Assembly (NCBI GenBank): GCA_948099385.1
Contig: CANUEZ040000156.1
Location: forward strand, 2,666,001-2,730,000
Length of the DNA: 64,000 nucleotides
Direction: 5' to 3'
Source of the DNA: Fasciola hepatica
Lineage: Eukaryota > Platyhelminthes > Trematoda > Plagiorchiida > Fasciolidae
A program made the translations under genes and the position numbers. A model generated the notes under the pieces. That model made no database searches and was not told where the DNA came from. It was given only the letters and a program-made list of their open reading frames with translations. Shown here piece after piece: positions 41,400-54,243 of the stretch. Numbering within the stretch: position 1 is the first letter of the stretch; every line of letters starts with the position of its first letter.

Positions 41400-43669
41400 G
41401 GTGGATAGGCCGCAAGGCGGAGCCCTAGGTGGTGTAATCGTCCTCTTAGCGGAGCAGTATGACAGCTTTGAGAGCAGTCGACTTGTTGCGCCGAAAGTAC
41501 AAGCGATAGAGGTTGTAGCAGATACAAGCCGACCGAAGGAGTCGGTTGTTTGCACGTATCGAAGCCCAGGGGCGGGAGGTGCTGAGGACATCGACCTGAT
41601 TTATTTCCTCGCTGCCGTTGCCAATGCAGCACGGAAGTTACTTGTTGTGGGTGACTTTAAGGCACCCATTGTAAAATGGATCTCGGAAACTGTTTTAGAA
41701 GGCACATCTGGGAAGAGGTTACTTTGCCTAATCCACAAGGAAGCTATTGTCCAACACATTAATCAAGTGACAAGATGGAGGTTCGTTCAGTCACCGTCAA
41801 TCCACGACCTGGTAATGACCGTAGCCTCAATTGACCTAAAACACCCAGAAGTCGGGGAACCCATTAAAAATAGTGATCACGGAGTGCTCCAGTTTAGGCT
41901 AGGCCCTAAGGGAAAAAGATGCGCCTGATAAACTCAGGAGGAACCTCCCAAAGATGGACGAGAATAGCTTAGTAGCACAGGGTCTTTGGATAGATTGGGA
42001 TATGGTGAGCGATGATTACAACGTGGAACACCAAAGGAGTTGGATCAAGAGCAGACTGCTGATAATTACGGAAGTTGCCGCGCCACTCAGAAGAGTCAAA
42101 GGAAAAGGATAGCCACCGTGTTGGACGAACCGAGTGAGAAAAGCCCTAAACAGAATCAAAGGGCGTTCATAAAATACAGAGGTACTAGAGGCTATCCGGC
42201 CTTCCTACGGTTCAAAGCAGCGATAACTAGACTATCTCAGATACAAAAACAGTGCAGGGACAACTACGAGGAACTTATTATGAGGAGCGCCAAAAGCAAT
42301 CCGAAAGCATTCTAAACTACGTTCAATCTGAGGCAGCACTGAGGAAAGCAGCAGGCTGGGTCAGGAATTCACAGGGAGTGAGGGCAATAATCAGCAGGAT
42401 AAAGTGGAATTCTTTCAGCAGGTATATAGGTAGGATCAGGGTCTCAGGGGCTACCTGCGACCAGGGGCAGTGCATTCTCGAAAATGGAGGACGGAGAATT
42501 CAGCGCAGGAGAGCTGCCGAACAGACTGAAGCAGCTAGACGTGTCCTAGGCCGCGGGGCCGGATGAAAACCGTCTAGCGATACCGAAGTCACTGGTGTCC
42601 ATCCTGGCCGAACCACTAGCTAAGCTGCTCAAAGCGCCACTAAATAGGAGTGCACTACTCAAAGACTGGCTTGTATCGATCGCCACACCCGTTTATAAAC
42701 GTGGCGACAGAGAAGCATGAGCCGGTTACAGGCCGAATAAACTAACGTCAGTGGTGCTGAAAACTCTCGAGGGAATACTACGAGACACAATTGTGGGGCA
42801 CTTAGAAAGGAACAGGCAGATGACCACCCACCGGCATGGGTTCTGGAACAGGCGCTCTTGCCTCTCCAACCTGATAAGTCCCTTGGGTGAGGTGACCAGT
42901 CGAGTGGGTCGAGGAGAACAGGTGGACGTCAGCTATCTGGACGGCCAAAAGACATTCGATTTGGCGAGCCACAAACTGCTTGAAGCAAAGGTGGGATCGT
43001 TTCAGCTTACGGCCAAAATGCAGAAGTGAATTGTAAAGAGGGAGAGGGTTTTCCGAGTGAGAGTAGAAGGTTGTTTGTCGGAAAATGGGAAACTGCATAG
43101 TGGGTTCCGCAAGGGTCAGTCCTGAGACCTATGTTGTTCCTAATGGACATGGACGATCCAGCAGATGGGTTTGAAAACCCGTGCTTCTCTTTCGCGGATG
43201 ACTTCAGATTGGTAGGAGAACCAGCTGAGGCGGCGGCTTATTGTGATCCGAACAGGGTATAGCAGTTGTCAGTGGCGTTGGATCTTCCCTTTCAACCTAA
43301 GCAAATGCCAACACCTCATCAAGGAGGATAGACCACGGCCCACGCGAAATGTGTGGCCACCAGACAACCGGGAGGTGATAGCCCAAACCATAGAAGACGC
43401 ATTTAGGGTAACGGTAAGTGCCGATCTAAGACCAAGTCGCCTGTGCCAGAAAGTAATGCAGAAAGCACGCAGAGCCAGTTGAGGAGGGCCGACAGCTCTA
43501 GGAAACCAAGGATCTTATTGCCATTGCACAGGGCTTTCGTGAAATCTCACTCAGAAAACACTATCCAAGCGTGGAGACTTTATTTGGCGAGGGACATCAA
43601 GGCTCTCGAGCAGCTACAACGGCGATTCACGCGATGATTCGGAGAATACTGACATTTGTTCTAAGAACA
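41400..43669 (+). pseudogene. LINE ORF2 wreck split by the tandem BEL (part 1)
   Basis: Starts inside the endonuclease (GGVIVLLAEQYDS, VVCTYRSPG, LLVVGDFKAPIVKW, IKNSDHGVLQFRLG). The linker is at 42040-42310 and reverse transcriptase from about 42560 (LEGILRDTIVGHLERNRQ, THRHGFWNRRSCLSNLIS, VDVSYLDGQKTFD). VPQGSVLRPMLFLMDMDD and CFSFADDFRLV appear near 43110-43215, so the FADD box is still intact in its frame. Stops break it repeatedly. At 43600 LEQLQRRFTR begins the thumb, which resumes at 55590 after the BEL. Confidence 0.72.
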
Positions 43670-43674
43670 GAGGT
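43670..43674 (+). repeat. left target flank of the tandem BEL
   Basis: GAGGT. The matching right flank at 55585-55589 is GAAGC (three of five identical), so a decayed 5-base duplication is possible but not proven. Confidence 0.4.
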
Positions 43675-44058
43675 TGTAACGGTTATTCCGACTGTGAGCA
43701 ACTCGTGGCCAATTCAAAACGAATCCCAAAATCAAAACAAGATTGATTCGTAGTTTCCACGGTACTTGATTACCAAGTCATACGCATATAAACACGTACA
43801 AACCTCAACTTTACGGCCACAACGTCTAAAAACGAGGACCAGAGTTCAACAAATGCCAATGTCAGGTACCACCGTCACGGCAGTCCAAGTTCAAATCAAA
43901 ATTATGCCACTTCACGTGAGCAAAATGTAAACAAATGTTGAGGTGTAGTGATTGATCCCTGTTGTACTTGTTGCAGTGTCAATAAAATGAGGAGCATAGT
44001 CTCAACAATACAAGTATATGACAACGGCTAGGGAGGATTTCCACGCACGTACGTTACA
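43675..44058 (-). repeat. LTR 1 of the tandem BEL
   Basis: 384 bases; TGTAACGG to GTACGTTACA as read on the plus strand, perfect TGTAAC/GTTACA ends. Identical to LTR 2 as far as I can see. Confidence 0.85.
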
Positions 44059-44700
44059 TGGCCCACCAAATCCTCCAATGGAACGGTCAAAATCCAAGAA
44101 GGGGATAGGAGTGCTGATTCGCCTAACCTACCTAGGCCCTAAGTCAGCGCATACGCAGGTTGCCATGGACTTCGCCTATCGTCGGTCAGTTGCAGACATG
44201 GTTTTAGCTTGATCTGTAGCGTTGACCTCGCCCTCGCCATTGTCACCTTCAAGCAGACATATCTTACGGATATCTCGCAATACTTCTCGTTTGTTCATTC
44301 TCACCACCACCGTACGCACGAGGCCATCGATTTCTGCACGGCAGTCCTTGATCACTCTAACTGGCCAATCGTCTTTATGTAGGCGGCTCTCCACGAGGAT
44401 AACCACATCGCCACGTCTGAAAGACCTTTGTTTGGAGATCCACCTTGCTGCAGTGTCGGCAAGTACTCCCTCGTCCAACGTTTCAAGAAATCCTGTGCCA
44501 GGTGATTTGCCTGATTCCATCCAACGACATACTTCCCTAGCAGGGTTTTTGGTGTGATTGCTCCTACTTTTGACCGCAGTAGTAACAGGTCGTTGGGGTT
44601 GAGAGCCGGTTCGCCTTCTGAGTCTGGGACGATCGGCGCCAGCGGTCTGTTGTTTAGTATGCCTTCTACTTCTGTTAGTGAAGTAATCAGCGTCTCGTCA
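44059..44700 (-). pseudogene. BEL integrase end and DUF5641-like domain, unit 1
   Basis: The minus frame 44520-44176 reads ADTAARWISKQRSFRRGDVV, then LVESRLHKDDWPVRVIKDC and LVRTVVVRMNKRE, the end of BEL pol. The segment up to 44700 (ILNNRPLAP and LNPNDLLLLRSK) is in another frame. Probable polypurine tract and 3' region lie between 44176 and LTR 1. Confidence 0.72.
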
Positions 44701-44711
44701 TCGAGAGTTTG

Positions 44712-45678
44712 TTATGAAGTCAGGGCTGTGAGTATTGTCCTAGTCGATCGTGTCAGCTTTTCCCAAACGCCACCACGATGACTGGCATAAGGTGGGTTGA
44801 AGTGCCATTCTATCCCCTTTGCTACGGTCTTGTTTTGTATTTTGGCGTGGTCCAGGCCATTCCACAATTTTTCTAACTCCTTATGAGCCCCAACGAATTT
44901 TGAGCCATTGTCTGAGCATACATTCTTGTGGACGCCTCTTGTGGACGCCTCGTGATGAACCTTTGAAAGGCCATTACAAATGAATCGGCGGTCATATTGT
45001 GCACTACTTAAAGATGGAATGCTGTGGATTGTGAACTTGTTATCAGGCAGCCATAACGCTTTTGGATGCTTCTTTGCTGTCGCGTAAGTAACGGGCCAAA
45101 GCAGTCGACGCCAATTTCCACGAACGGGCACCATCCCGGTTGAACTCCCATGGCTTGAAGGGGGGCCATCCTTTGTTGGCCTGCTACCGCCCTCCGGCGA
45201 CGACGAGTGATGCAGTTGCCTTTGACTCGCTTGACTGTCGCGGGTCCCTTTGTCACCCAAAATCGTTGACGTATATTGTTCAATAAGTGGTTCAAACCTG
45301 CGTGTCCCTCTTCTCGATGTACATGGTCTATCAGGCATCTCGTTATGTAGTGGTACCAGGGATTATTATGGGGTATTTTGTTTCGTACTTTAGAGTTGAA
45401 TTCGTCAGCCGACCTCCAACTCTCAGTGGTCCGTTGGCTCGCATGGGGTTTAGTCTTCGGATACCGCCGTGCAACAGCTTGCTTCCTTTGGTGTTACCAC
45501 CTATCCTGGTTAGCTCGCGGGCCCCGAACGCGAAAGCGTCTAGTTGTAGTAGGCGTAGAAGGTCGAGTTTGGCTTGGTTTAGCTCGCCCTGTAGTATCGT
45601 CCCCACATTTATTGTGTTCTGTGGTCGTGTGCCATTCAAAATCAATAGCAGTACATTGTATCGTGTCCACCAGACCAC
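44712..45678 (-). pseudogene. BEL integrase, unit 1
   Basis: From 45678 down: linker with ANGPLRVGGRLTNSTLKY; zinc-like region and first catalytic Asp in VEIGVDCFGPLL (45295-45008 frame); then in the 45338-44712 frame NVCSDNGSKFVGAHKELEKL with the second Asp, and ASHRGGVWEKLTRSTRT with the Glu. All three catalytic residues survive but lie in two frames, so at least one frameshift separates them. Confidence 0.76.
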
Positions 45679-45679
45679 G

Positions 45680-46450
45680 GCTCAACGTTTTTATCCAGCT
45701 AGGACATTGGAACAGTTTTTCTAATAGACTTCCGCCTCCCGTGAAGTTTGTAGCCAGTATCATTCTTTTAGTCTCGATATCGCCATCATCAGCCTTAGGT
45801 ATTTATAGCGTTGGTAACATCTCTTTAGCCGCAGTTAGGAAGTCCGGTCTCATTGTCCGCATCGGCAACCTCCCTAGTGTTTTCAGGCCTTTTTTGCAGA
45901 AGTCGGCCGGGTTACTGGCGGATTGTACATAGTGCCATTGATCGGTCTTGGTCGGCTCGTGGATTAAAGTGAGTCTGTTGGCCATGATAGTGTTAAAACT
46001 AGTGGTAACGCTGTTTATGTAATGTAGTACCGTGGCTGAGTCCGTACAAACGTTTGGTTCCCAGTTTATCCGGTCGAACCATCTCCTAATCAGGGTCGCG
46101 GCTTTCACGGCCAGTACTGCTGCCGTCAGTTCCAGCCTTGGGATGGACGTCGTTTTCAGTGGAGCCACCCTCGCCTTTGCGAATAATATCTGGCTGTGCC
46201 GCCCACCATTTGCGTCGACCCAGCAGCCGTAAGCCCCTATCCCGTAGCCTATTTCTGGCGCATCGGAAAATAAGTGGAGTTGGGCATATTTTGTGCACTT
46301 GATTCCTTTCATGCATCTTTGTACTTTGTTCTCACCAAGTTGCTCCAGGCTGTGCAGCCAATCGCGCCATCGCTTGTCGTCGTCATCCTGGAGAGGTTAG
46401 TCCCAACCCGTCCCTCTCTGGCACAGTGACTGCGGCAAGTACTTTCCCGG
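45680..46450 (-). pseudogene. BEL RNase H, unit 1
   Basis: The frame 46312-45803 has LHLFSDAPEIGYGIGAYG, TSIPRLELTAAVLAVKAA, CTDSATVLHYINSV and WHYVQSASNPADFCKKGLK. This is an almost complete RNase H with its Asp, Glu and Asp residues legible. The surrounding pol is broken. Confidence 0.78.
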
Positions 46451-46456
46451 TAACAA

Positions 46457-47283
46457 CTATGGCGAAACAAAACCTAGGGGATCACAGAGGCTTGAGACCG
46501 GTGATAGGACTCCTCTCCGTGTGACTGGCCGTTTGGGTAGGTCCAGAGTGAAAATGAATTCGTCACCTCTGGGTTTTCCTTGAAGACCACGAGTGCGCTC
46601 CGTTTGTGAAGAGGATCCCAAAAGCTCTCTCTCACACTCCATTTTCTGGGACTTCGGTATAACATTGAGCACCTCTTGACTGTTAAAAGTCCATTTAGTG
46701 AGGTTGAGTCCTCCGGCATTTAGAGTGGCTGCCAGTTCGGTCATATAAAGAATAGCAGCATTTGGTTCATCAAAGGAGCACAGAAAATCGTCCACGTAGA
46801 AGTTGTCCATTGCTCTTTCTAAGAAATTGCTGGTGCCGCCGAAAAGTTTGAGGGTTTCCCGGAGGGCAAAATCATCACAGAAGGGGAAGATACCGTCCCG
46901 AAGGGATGAGCGGTCAGCCTGTACTCATCAGGTGCGCGATTTGCATCGTTTTCTGGCCACCAGAGAAGACGAAAGGCGTCCCTATCTTCAAGGGGCGACT
47001 TCACCTGTAGAAACATTTCAAGTAGGTCCGCAGAGACAGCTATATTTCCTAGCCGAAAACGACATAAAACCTCGACCAGTGGTGTTGTCCAGTCTGGACC
47101 TTGTAGTACATGGTCTTTGAGTGACACACCCTGACATTTTGCGGCACAGTCAAAAACCATCCTGATCTTCCCCGGTTTCCTTGGGTTCACAACCGGGTGA
47201 TGAGGTAGGTACCACCTCAACTTTGCACTGACAACAGCTGTATCCACCCTTTCTACATAACCCAAGTCCATGTTATGTTGCAT
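46457..47283 (-). pseudogene. BEL reverse transcriptase, unit 1
   Basis: The first frame (47283-46819) has MDLGYVERVD, WYLPHHPVVNPRKPGKIRMV, FDCAAKCQGVSLKDHVLQGP, SADLLEMFLQVKSPLEDRDA and RLTAHPFGTVSSPS. The second (46810-46457) has DNFYVDDFLCSFDEP with the YVDD box and PVTRRGVLSPVSSLCDPLGF. A frameshift between them removes the usual C-x-N-x-A stretch. Catalytic Asp residues remain in the broken frames. Confidence 0.8.
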
Positions 47284-48180
47284 GGCTCGCGTGTATTTTA
47301 TTATTAGTTGTGGTTCCCAATTAGCCTGGTTTTGAGGAAGCGTGATCTTTCAGAGCCCTTTCTGGGCTGTTTGGCATATGTTTCATGTTGGGTCTTCACG
47401 GGACAGGAACCTGGAAACGACCTATTACATACTTGACGTTCTCGGCTACCATTTTCAAAGCCGACCTATCTTCTCGTAATGGGGCATCTCTAGCAATAAA
47501 CAGGTTGGCAAATTCGGCGTTATACAATTGTTGGAATGCTTTTTCAATGTTCGCCGTTTCCACCGAAGTGCAGCTGATTTGGATTTGTTTGCCGCATCTG
47601 CCGTCTGTACTACCATATAAAGTCCAGCCAAATATAGTGCGTACAGCATAGGGTGCCTTGCGGCTTCCTGTTCTTTGATCCAGGACCCAATGCGCTTCCG
47701 GTACATCGCAACCGATCAGCAGATCAATTTCGTTATTCTGCTACTCCTCGATCGTGACCCTGTCGAGATGCGGCCACTGAGTCAGAATCGGTTGCACTGA
47801 CTGAGGTGCTCTCATCGGCAAGTCCTTTATGGTGAATGCTTCTAGACTTTCTGCTCTATCGTTGTTGATCAAGGAAACGAGTTTTAGGTGCGGTTTGGAA
47901 GACTGGATGACCTAGATGCCACTCACTGTGCCCACTGCTAACGAACATTGATTCCCTCTGATCCAATATCCCTGCGCAAACTCCTTCCCTACTAGAGTGG
48001 TATCGAGCCACTATCTACGAAGGCCAACGTTCTTATCAACCCAGCTGGAGTTTCTAAGCCAACTGCTATTACTCCCAGGCGAATGGGCTCGTTAGTGGAG
48101 CGAGACACTGAGCAGATCACACTTGGCTTTGGGGATTCTTTGACGTTCACAGTCTGGCATTTGTGTAGTAGGTAATGGTG
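47284..48180 (-). pseudogene. BEL protease and pre-RT linker, unit 1
   Basis: On the minus strand, KPSVICSVSRST and then IRLGVIAVGLETPAGLIRTL are followed by AFVDSGS, the retropepsin DSG motif, at about 48010. Stops follow at once. The frame 47706-47455 belongs to the linker before reverse transcriptase. Confidence 0.68.
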
Positions 48181-48480
48181 CTTCCCATGGTATCCATCCT
48201 GACTAAAACTGGGTTTCGTTCGACAAATCGCTGCTCAGTGTGAATCGTTGAGACAGACGAAGCACGCACCCAGTCTCTTAGCCATTTCCCATCGTTCGTC
48301 GACGTCTACGATGCGGAAGCGAGGGCATTCCGCTAGGCTATTAGGCTTCCCACAAACTTTACACACCGGCAAGTTTTCACCTTCGCAAGATAATAAGTGT
48401 GTGATTGCCCATAGTTGGTTTCTACTTGGTTCCCTGGTCCAGCTTTGCGTCGTCGTAATCCTACGTAATTAGCACGTCTT
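48181..48480 (-). pseudogene. BEL zinc-knuckle region, unit 1
   Basis: Minus-strand translation LPVCKVCGKPNSLAECPRFR, KRLGACFVCLNDSH, a stop, then AAICRTK and HHYLLHKCQ. These Cys/His clusters correspond to FICLNTMHRATACR at 6.8 kb in the other BEL. Confidence 0.65.
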
Positions 48481-49437
48481 GCACACAAGTTGACCGAAAC
48501 GACTGTTTGCTATTCGGGCATGACGGTCTATAAACTGCTTCAAGTCTTCGAACGTGGTTTCTCGCCCAAATCTACTGATCCCTTCGGTTTCCTCGGCCAA
48601 TCTACCCTGTAGTTCTGTGGGTAAACTGCGCACTATGGTCTCCAATGTGTGCAGTGGGTTCAGGTCTGATCAGTAATCTAGGTGATTCACTGCGATGATG
48701 CAGTTCTGCATTTTTATCACCAAGCTGGCTAGAGAGCCCGACTCGCCTTTGGAACGTTTTGCCTCTGATAGTACATCATCGATCAAATACCGACTTTAAA
48801 TGGTTACCCAAATAGGTTTTTCAGAATTTCACGTGCCCGAGAGTAACCTTCTTCGGGCTCCAGCATCGAGCACCCGTTGATTGCTTCCCTGGCCCTTCCA
48901 TGACAGTAATGCAGTAAATACATTAATCTCTGTCCTGGATCGGATGCCCTCCTTTCCACAAAGTTCTCGTACTGTCTAACGAACTTACAGTACTGTTCTG
49001 CACATCGCATGGGGACAATTCCACCCTTAGTAAGTCGATAGCGCGGGTTACGCTGGTACAAGTTGACTTTAATCGTTCCGCGGAACTGCTAGGCTGAACG
49101 GCCGTATGCACTGTGGTCTCCAAAGTCACCTCTCGCTCCCGTCTGTGGGGTTGATCTTTCCTGGCAGATTCCGCTTCTTCCCTAGCCCGCTTAAGCTGGG
49201 TTTCTAATTCAAATATTATCAATCGATAGATATCGTCACCTTTAAACTCTGTACCACTAGCCAAGATACATGAAATTGCACTGAGAGGACTAGCAGACCT
49301 AGCGACGTCTAGGGAATCAGTATCACCCAAAACACCCCAGAAACTTGCCGGGTTACTTCCTGTCCAGCTTCGATTTGTCTTTGTCCTATTCTTGGCATTT
49401 CTGATTGATTTCCTCCTAGTGATTCCAAGTTGAGTAC
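48481..49437 (-). pseudogene. BEL gag, unit 1
   Basis: A 191-codon frame (49498-48923) overlaps the LTR at its start and contains a charged helix (FELETQLKRAREEAESARKD). After a frameshift, 49061-48804 holds the gag core (EQYCKFVRQYENF, DPGQRLMYLLHYCHGRAREA). More stops follow, with KMQNCIIAVNHLDY and TFEDLKQFIDRHARIANSRF still legible. The leader at 49437 downward carries the candidate primer-binding site. Confidence 0.74.
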
Positions 49438-49821
49438 TGTAACGGTTATTCCGACTGTGAGCAACTCGTGGCCAATTCAAAACGAATCCCAAAATCAAAA
49501 CAAGATTGATTCGTAGTTTCCACGGTACTTGATTACCAAGTCATACGCATATAAACACGTACAAACCTCAACTTTACGGCCACAACGTCTAAAAACGAGG
49601 ACCAGAGTTCAACAAATGCCAATGTCAGGTACCACCGTCACGGCAGTCCAAGTTCAAATCAAAATTATGCCACTTCACGTGAGCAAAATGTAAACAAATG
49701 TTGAGGTGTAGTGATTGATCCCTGTTGTACTTGTTGCAGTGTCAATAAAATGAGGAGCATAGTCTCAACAATACAAGTATATGACAACGGCTAGGGAGGA
49801 TTTCCACGCACGTACGTTACA
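49438..49821 (-). repeat. LTR 2 (shared, middle) of the tandem BEL
   Basis: 384 bases, shared as the 5' LTR of unit 1 and the 3' LTR of unit 2. Its right end matches LTR 1 and not LTR 3. Confidence 0.85.
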
Positions 49822-50463
49822 TGGCCCACCAAATCCTCCAATGGAACGGTCAAAATCCAAGAAGGGGATAGGAGTGCTGATTCGCCTAACCTACCTAGGC
49901 CCTAAGTCAGCGCATACGCAGGTTGCCATGGACTTCGCCTATCGTCGGTCAGTTGCAGACATGGTTTTAGCTTGATCTGTAGCGTTGACCTCGCCCTCGC
50001 CATTGTCACCTTCAAGCAGACATATCTTACGGATATCTCGCAATACTTCTCGTTTGTTCATTCTCACCACCACCGTACGCACGAGGCCATCGATTTCTGC
50101 ACGGCAGTCCTTGATCACTCTAACTGGCCAATCGTCTTTATGTAGGCGGCTCTCCACGAGGATAACCACATCGCCACGTCTGAAAGACCTTTGTTTGGAG
50201 ATCCACCTTGCTGCAGTGTCGGCAAGTACTCCCTCGTCCAACGTTTCAAGAAATCCTGTGCCAGGTGATTTGCCTGATTCCATCCAACGACATACTTCCC
50301 TAGCAGGGTTTTTGGTGTGATTGCTCCTACTTTTGACCGCAGTAGTAACAGGTCGTTGGGGTTGAGAGCCGGTTCGCCTTCTGAGTCTGGGACGATCGGC
50401 GCCAGCGGTCTGTTGTTTAGTATGCCTTCTACTTCTGTTAGTGAAGTAATCAGCGTCTCGTCA
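49822..50463 (-). pseudogene. BEL integrase end and DUF5641-like domain, unit 2
   Basis: Copy of 44059-44700 displaced by 5763 bases; same frames and breaks. Confidence 0.72.
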
Positions 50464-50474
50464 TCGAGAGTTTG

Positions 50475-51441
50475 TTATGAAGTCAGGGCTGTGAGTATTG
50501 TCCTAGTCGATCGTGTCAGCTTTTCCCAAACGCCACCACGATGACTGGCATAAGGTGGGTTGAAGTGCCATTCTATCCCCTTTGCTACGGTCTTGTTTTG
50601 TATTTTGGCGTGGTCCAGGCCATTCCACAATTTTTCTAACTCCTTATGAGCCCCAACGAATTTTGAGCCATTGTCTGAGCATACATTCTTGTGGACGCCT
50701 CTTGTGGACGCCTCGTGATGAACCTTTGAAAGGCCATTACAAATGAATCGGCGGTCATATTGTGCACTACTTAAAGATGGAATGCTGTGGATTGTGAACT
50801 TGTTATCAGGCAGCCATAACGCTTTTGGATGCTTCTTTGCTGTCGCGTAAGTAACGGGCCAAAGCAGTCGACGCCAATTTCCACGAACGGGCACCATCCC
50901 GGTTGAACTCCCATGGCTTGAAGGGGGGCCATCCTTTGTTGGCCTGCTACCGCCCTCCGGCGACGACGAGTGATGCAGTTGCCTTTGACTCGCTTGACTG
51001 TCGCGGGTCCCTTTGTCACCCAAAATCGTTGACGTATATTGTTCAATAAGTGGTTCAAACCTGCGTGTCCCTCTTCTCGATGTACATGGTCTATCAGGCA
51101 TCTCGTTATGTAGTGGTACCAGGGATTATTATGGGGTATTTTGTTTCGTACTTTAGAGTTGAATTCGTCAGCCGACCTCCAACTCTCAGTGGTCCGTTGG
51201 CTCGCATGGGGTTTAGTCTTCGGATACCGCCGTGCAACAGCTTGCTTCCTTTGGTGTTACCACCTATCCTGGTTAGCTCGCGGGCCCCGAACGCGAAAGC
51301 GTCTAGTTGTAGTAGGCGTAGAAGGTCGAGTTTGGCTTGGTTTAGCTCGCCCTGTAGTATCGTCCCCACATTTATTGTGTTCTGTGGTCGTGTGCCATTC
51401 AAAATCAATAGCAGTACATTGTATCGTGTCCACCAGACCAC
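50475..51441 (-). pseudogene. BEL integrase, unit 2
   Basis: Copy of 44712-45678 with identical catalytic motifs and the same frameshift. Confidence 0.76.
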
Positions 51442-51442
51442 G

Positions 51443-52213
51443 GCTCAACGTTTTTATCCAGCTAGGACATTGGAACAGTTTTTCTAATAGACTTCCGCCT
51501 CCCGTGAAGTTTGTAGCCAGTATCATTCTTTTAGTCTCGATATCGCCATCATCAGCCTTAGGTATTTATAGCGTTGGTAACATCTCTTTAGCCGCAGTTA
51601 GGAAGTCCGGTCTCATTGTCCGCATCGGCAACCTCCCTAGTGTTTTCAGGCCTTTTTTGCAGAAGTCGGCCGGGTTACTGGCGGATTGTACATAGTGCCA
51701 TTGATCGGTCTTGGTCGGCTCGTGGATTAAAGTGAGTCTGTTGGCCATGATAGTGTTAAAACTAGTGGTAACGCTGTTTATGTAATGTAGTACCGTGGCT
51801 GAGTCCGTACAAACGTTTGGTTCCCAGTTTATCCGGTCGAACCATCTCCTAATCAGGGTCGCGGCTTTCACGGCCAGTACTGCTGCCGTCAGTTCCAGCC
51901 TTGGGATGGACGTCGTTTTCAGTGGAGCCACCCTCGCCTTTGCGAATAATATCTGGCTGTGCCGCCCACCATTTGCGTCGACCCAGCAGCCGTAAGCCCC
52001 TATCCCGTAGCCTATTTCTGGCGCATCGGAAAATAAGTGGAGTTGGGCATATTTTGTGCACTTGATTCCTTTCATGCATCTTTGTACTTTGTTCTCACCA
52101 AGTTGCTCCAGGCTGTGCAGCCAATCGCGCCATCGCTTGTCGTCGTCATCCTGGAGAGGTTAGTCCCAACCCGTCCCTCTCTGGCACAGTGACTGCGGCA
52201 AGTACTTTCCCGG
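51443..52213 (-). pseudogene. BEL RNase H, unit 2
   Basis: Copy of 45680-46450. Confidence 0.76.
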
Positions 52214-52219
52214 TAACAA

Positions 52220-53046
52220 CTATGGCGAAACAAAACCTAGGGGATCACAGAGGCTTGAGACCGGTGATAGGACTCCTCTCCGTGTGACTGGCCGTTTGGG
52301 TAGGTCCAGAGTGAAAATGAATTCGTCACCTCTGGGTTTTCCTTGAAGACCACGAGTGCGCTCCGTTTGTGAAGAGGATCCCAAAAGCTCTCTCTCACAC
52401 TCCATTTTCTGGGACTTCGGTATAACATTGAGCACCTCTTGACTGTTAAAAGTCCATTTAGTGAGGTTGAGTCCTCCGGCATTTAGAGTGGCTGCCAGTT
52501 CGGTCATATAAAGAATAGCAGCATTTGGTTCATCAAAGGAGCACAGAAAATCGTCCACGTAGAAGTTGTCCATTGCTCTTTCTAAGAAATTGCTGGTGCC
52601 GCCGAAAAGTTTGAGGGTTTCCCGGAGGGCAAAATCATCACAGAAGGGGAAGATACCGTCCCGAAGGGATGAGCGGTCAGCCTGTACTCATCAGGTGCGC
52701 GATTTGCATCGTTTTCTGGCCACCAGAGAAGACGAAAGGCATCCCTATCTTCAAGGGGCGACTTCACCTGTAGAAACATTTCAAGTAGGTCCGCAGAGAC
52801 AGCTATATTTCCTAGCCGAAAACGACATAAAACCTCGACCAGTGGTGTTGTCCAGTCTGGACCTTGTAGTACATGGTCTTTGAGTGACACACCCTGACAT
52901 TTTGCGGCACAGTCAAAAACCATCCTGATCTTCCCCGGTTTCCTTGGGTTCACAACCGGGTGATGAGGTAGGTACCACCTCAACTTTGCACTGACAACAG
53001 CTGTATCCACCCTTTCTACATAACCCAAGTCCATGTTATGTTGCAT
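52220..53046 (-). pseudogene. BEL reverse transcriptase, unit 2
   Basis: Copy of 46457-47283. The only base difference I found between the units lies here (A at 52741 in place of G at 46978). Confidence 0.8.
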
Positions 53047-54243
53047 GGCTCGCGTGTATTTTATTATTAGTTGTGGTTCCCAATTAGCCTGGTTTTGAGG
53101 AAGCGTGATCTTTCAGAGCCCTTTCTGGGCTGTTTGGCATATGTTTCATGTTGGGTCTTCACGGGACAGGAACCTGGAAACGACCTATTACATACTTGAC
53201 GTTCTCGGCTACCATTTTCAAAGCCGACCTATCTTCTCGTAATGGGGCATCTCTAGCAATAAACAGGTTGGCAAATTCGGCGTTATACAATTGTTGGAAT
53301 GCTTTTTCAATGTTCGCCGTTTCCACCGAAGTGCAGCTGATTTGGATTTGTTTGCCGCATCTGCCGTCTGTACTACCATATAAAGTCCAGCCAAATATAG
53401 TGCGTACAGCATAGGGTGCCTTGCGGCTTCCTGTTCTTTGATCCAGGACCCAATGCGCTTCCGGTACATCGCAACCGATCAGCAGATCAATTTCGTTATT
53501 CTGCTACTCCTCGATCGTGACCCTGTCGAGATGCGGCCACTGAGTCAGAATCGGTTGCACTGACTGAGGTGCTCTCATCGGCAAGTCCTTTATGGTGAAT
53601 GCTTCTAGACTTTCTGCTCTATCGTTGTTGATCAAGGAAACGAGTTTTAGGTGCGGTTTGGAAGACTGGATGACCTAGATGCCACTCACTGTGCCCACTG
53701 CTAACGAACATTGATTCCCTCTGATCCAATATCCCTGCGCAAACTCCTTCCCTACTAGAGTGGTATCGAGCCACTATCTACGAAGGCCAACGTTCTTATC
53801 AACCCAGCTGGAGTTTCTAAGCCAACTGCTATTACTCCCAGGCGAATGGGCTCGTTAGTGGAGCGAGACACTGAGCAGATCACACTTGGCTTTGGGGATT
53901 CTTTGACGTTCACAGTCTGGCATTTGTGTAGTAGGTAATGGTGCTTCCCATGGTATCCATCCTGACTAAAACTGGGTTTCGTTCGACAAATCGCTGCTCA
54001 GTGTGAATCGTTGAGACAGACGAAGCACGCACCCAGTCTCTTAGCCATTTCCCATCGTTCGTCGACGTCTACGATGCGGAAGCGAGGGCATTCCGCTAGG
54101 CTATTAGGCTTCCCACAAACTTTACACACCGGCAAGTTTTCACCTTCGCAAGATAATAAGTGTGTGATTGCCCATAGTTGGTTTCTACTTGGTTCCCTGG
54201 TCCAGCTTTGCGTCGTCGTAATCCTACGTAATTAGCACGTCTT
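53047..54243 (-). pseudogene. BEL protease and zinc-knuckle region, unit 2
   Basis: Copy of 47284-48480, with the DSG motif and the same stops. Confidence 0.67.

Noticed and set aside
45287..45932. Long plus-strand frames (145 and 184 codons), repeated at 51050-51695
   Set aside because: Antisense shadows of BEL integrase and RNase H.
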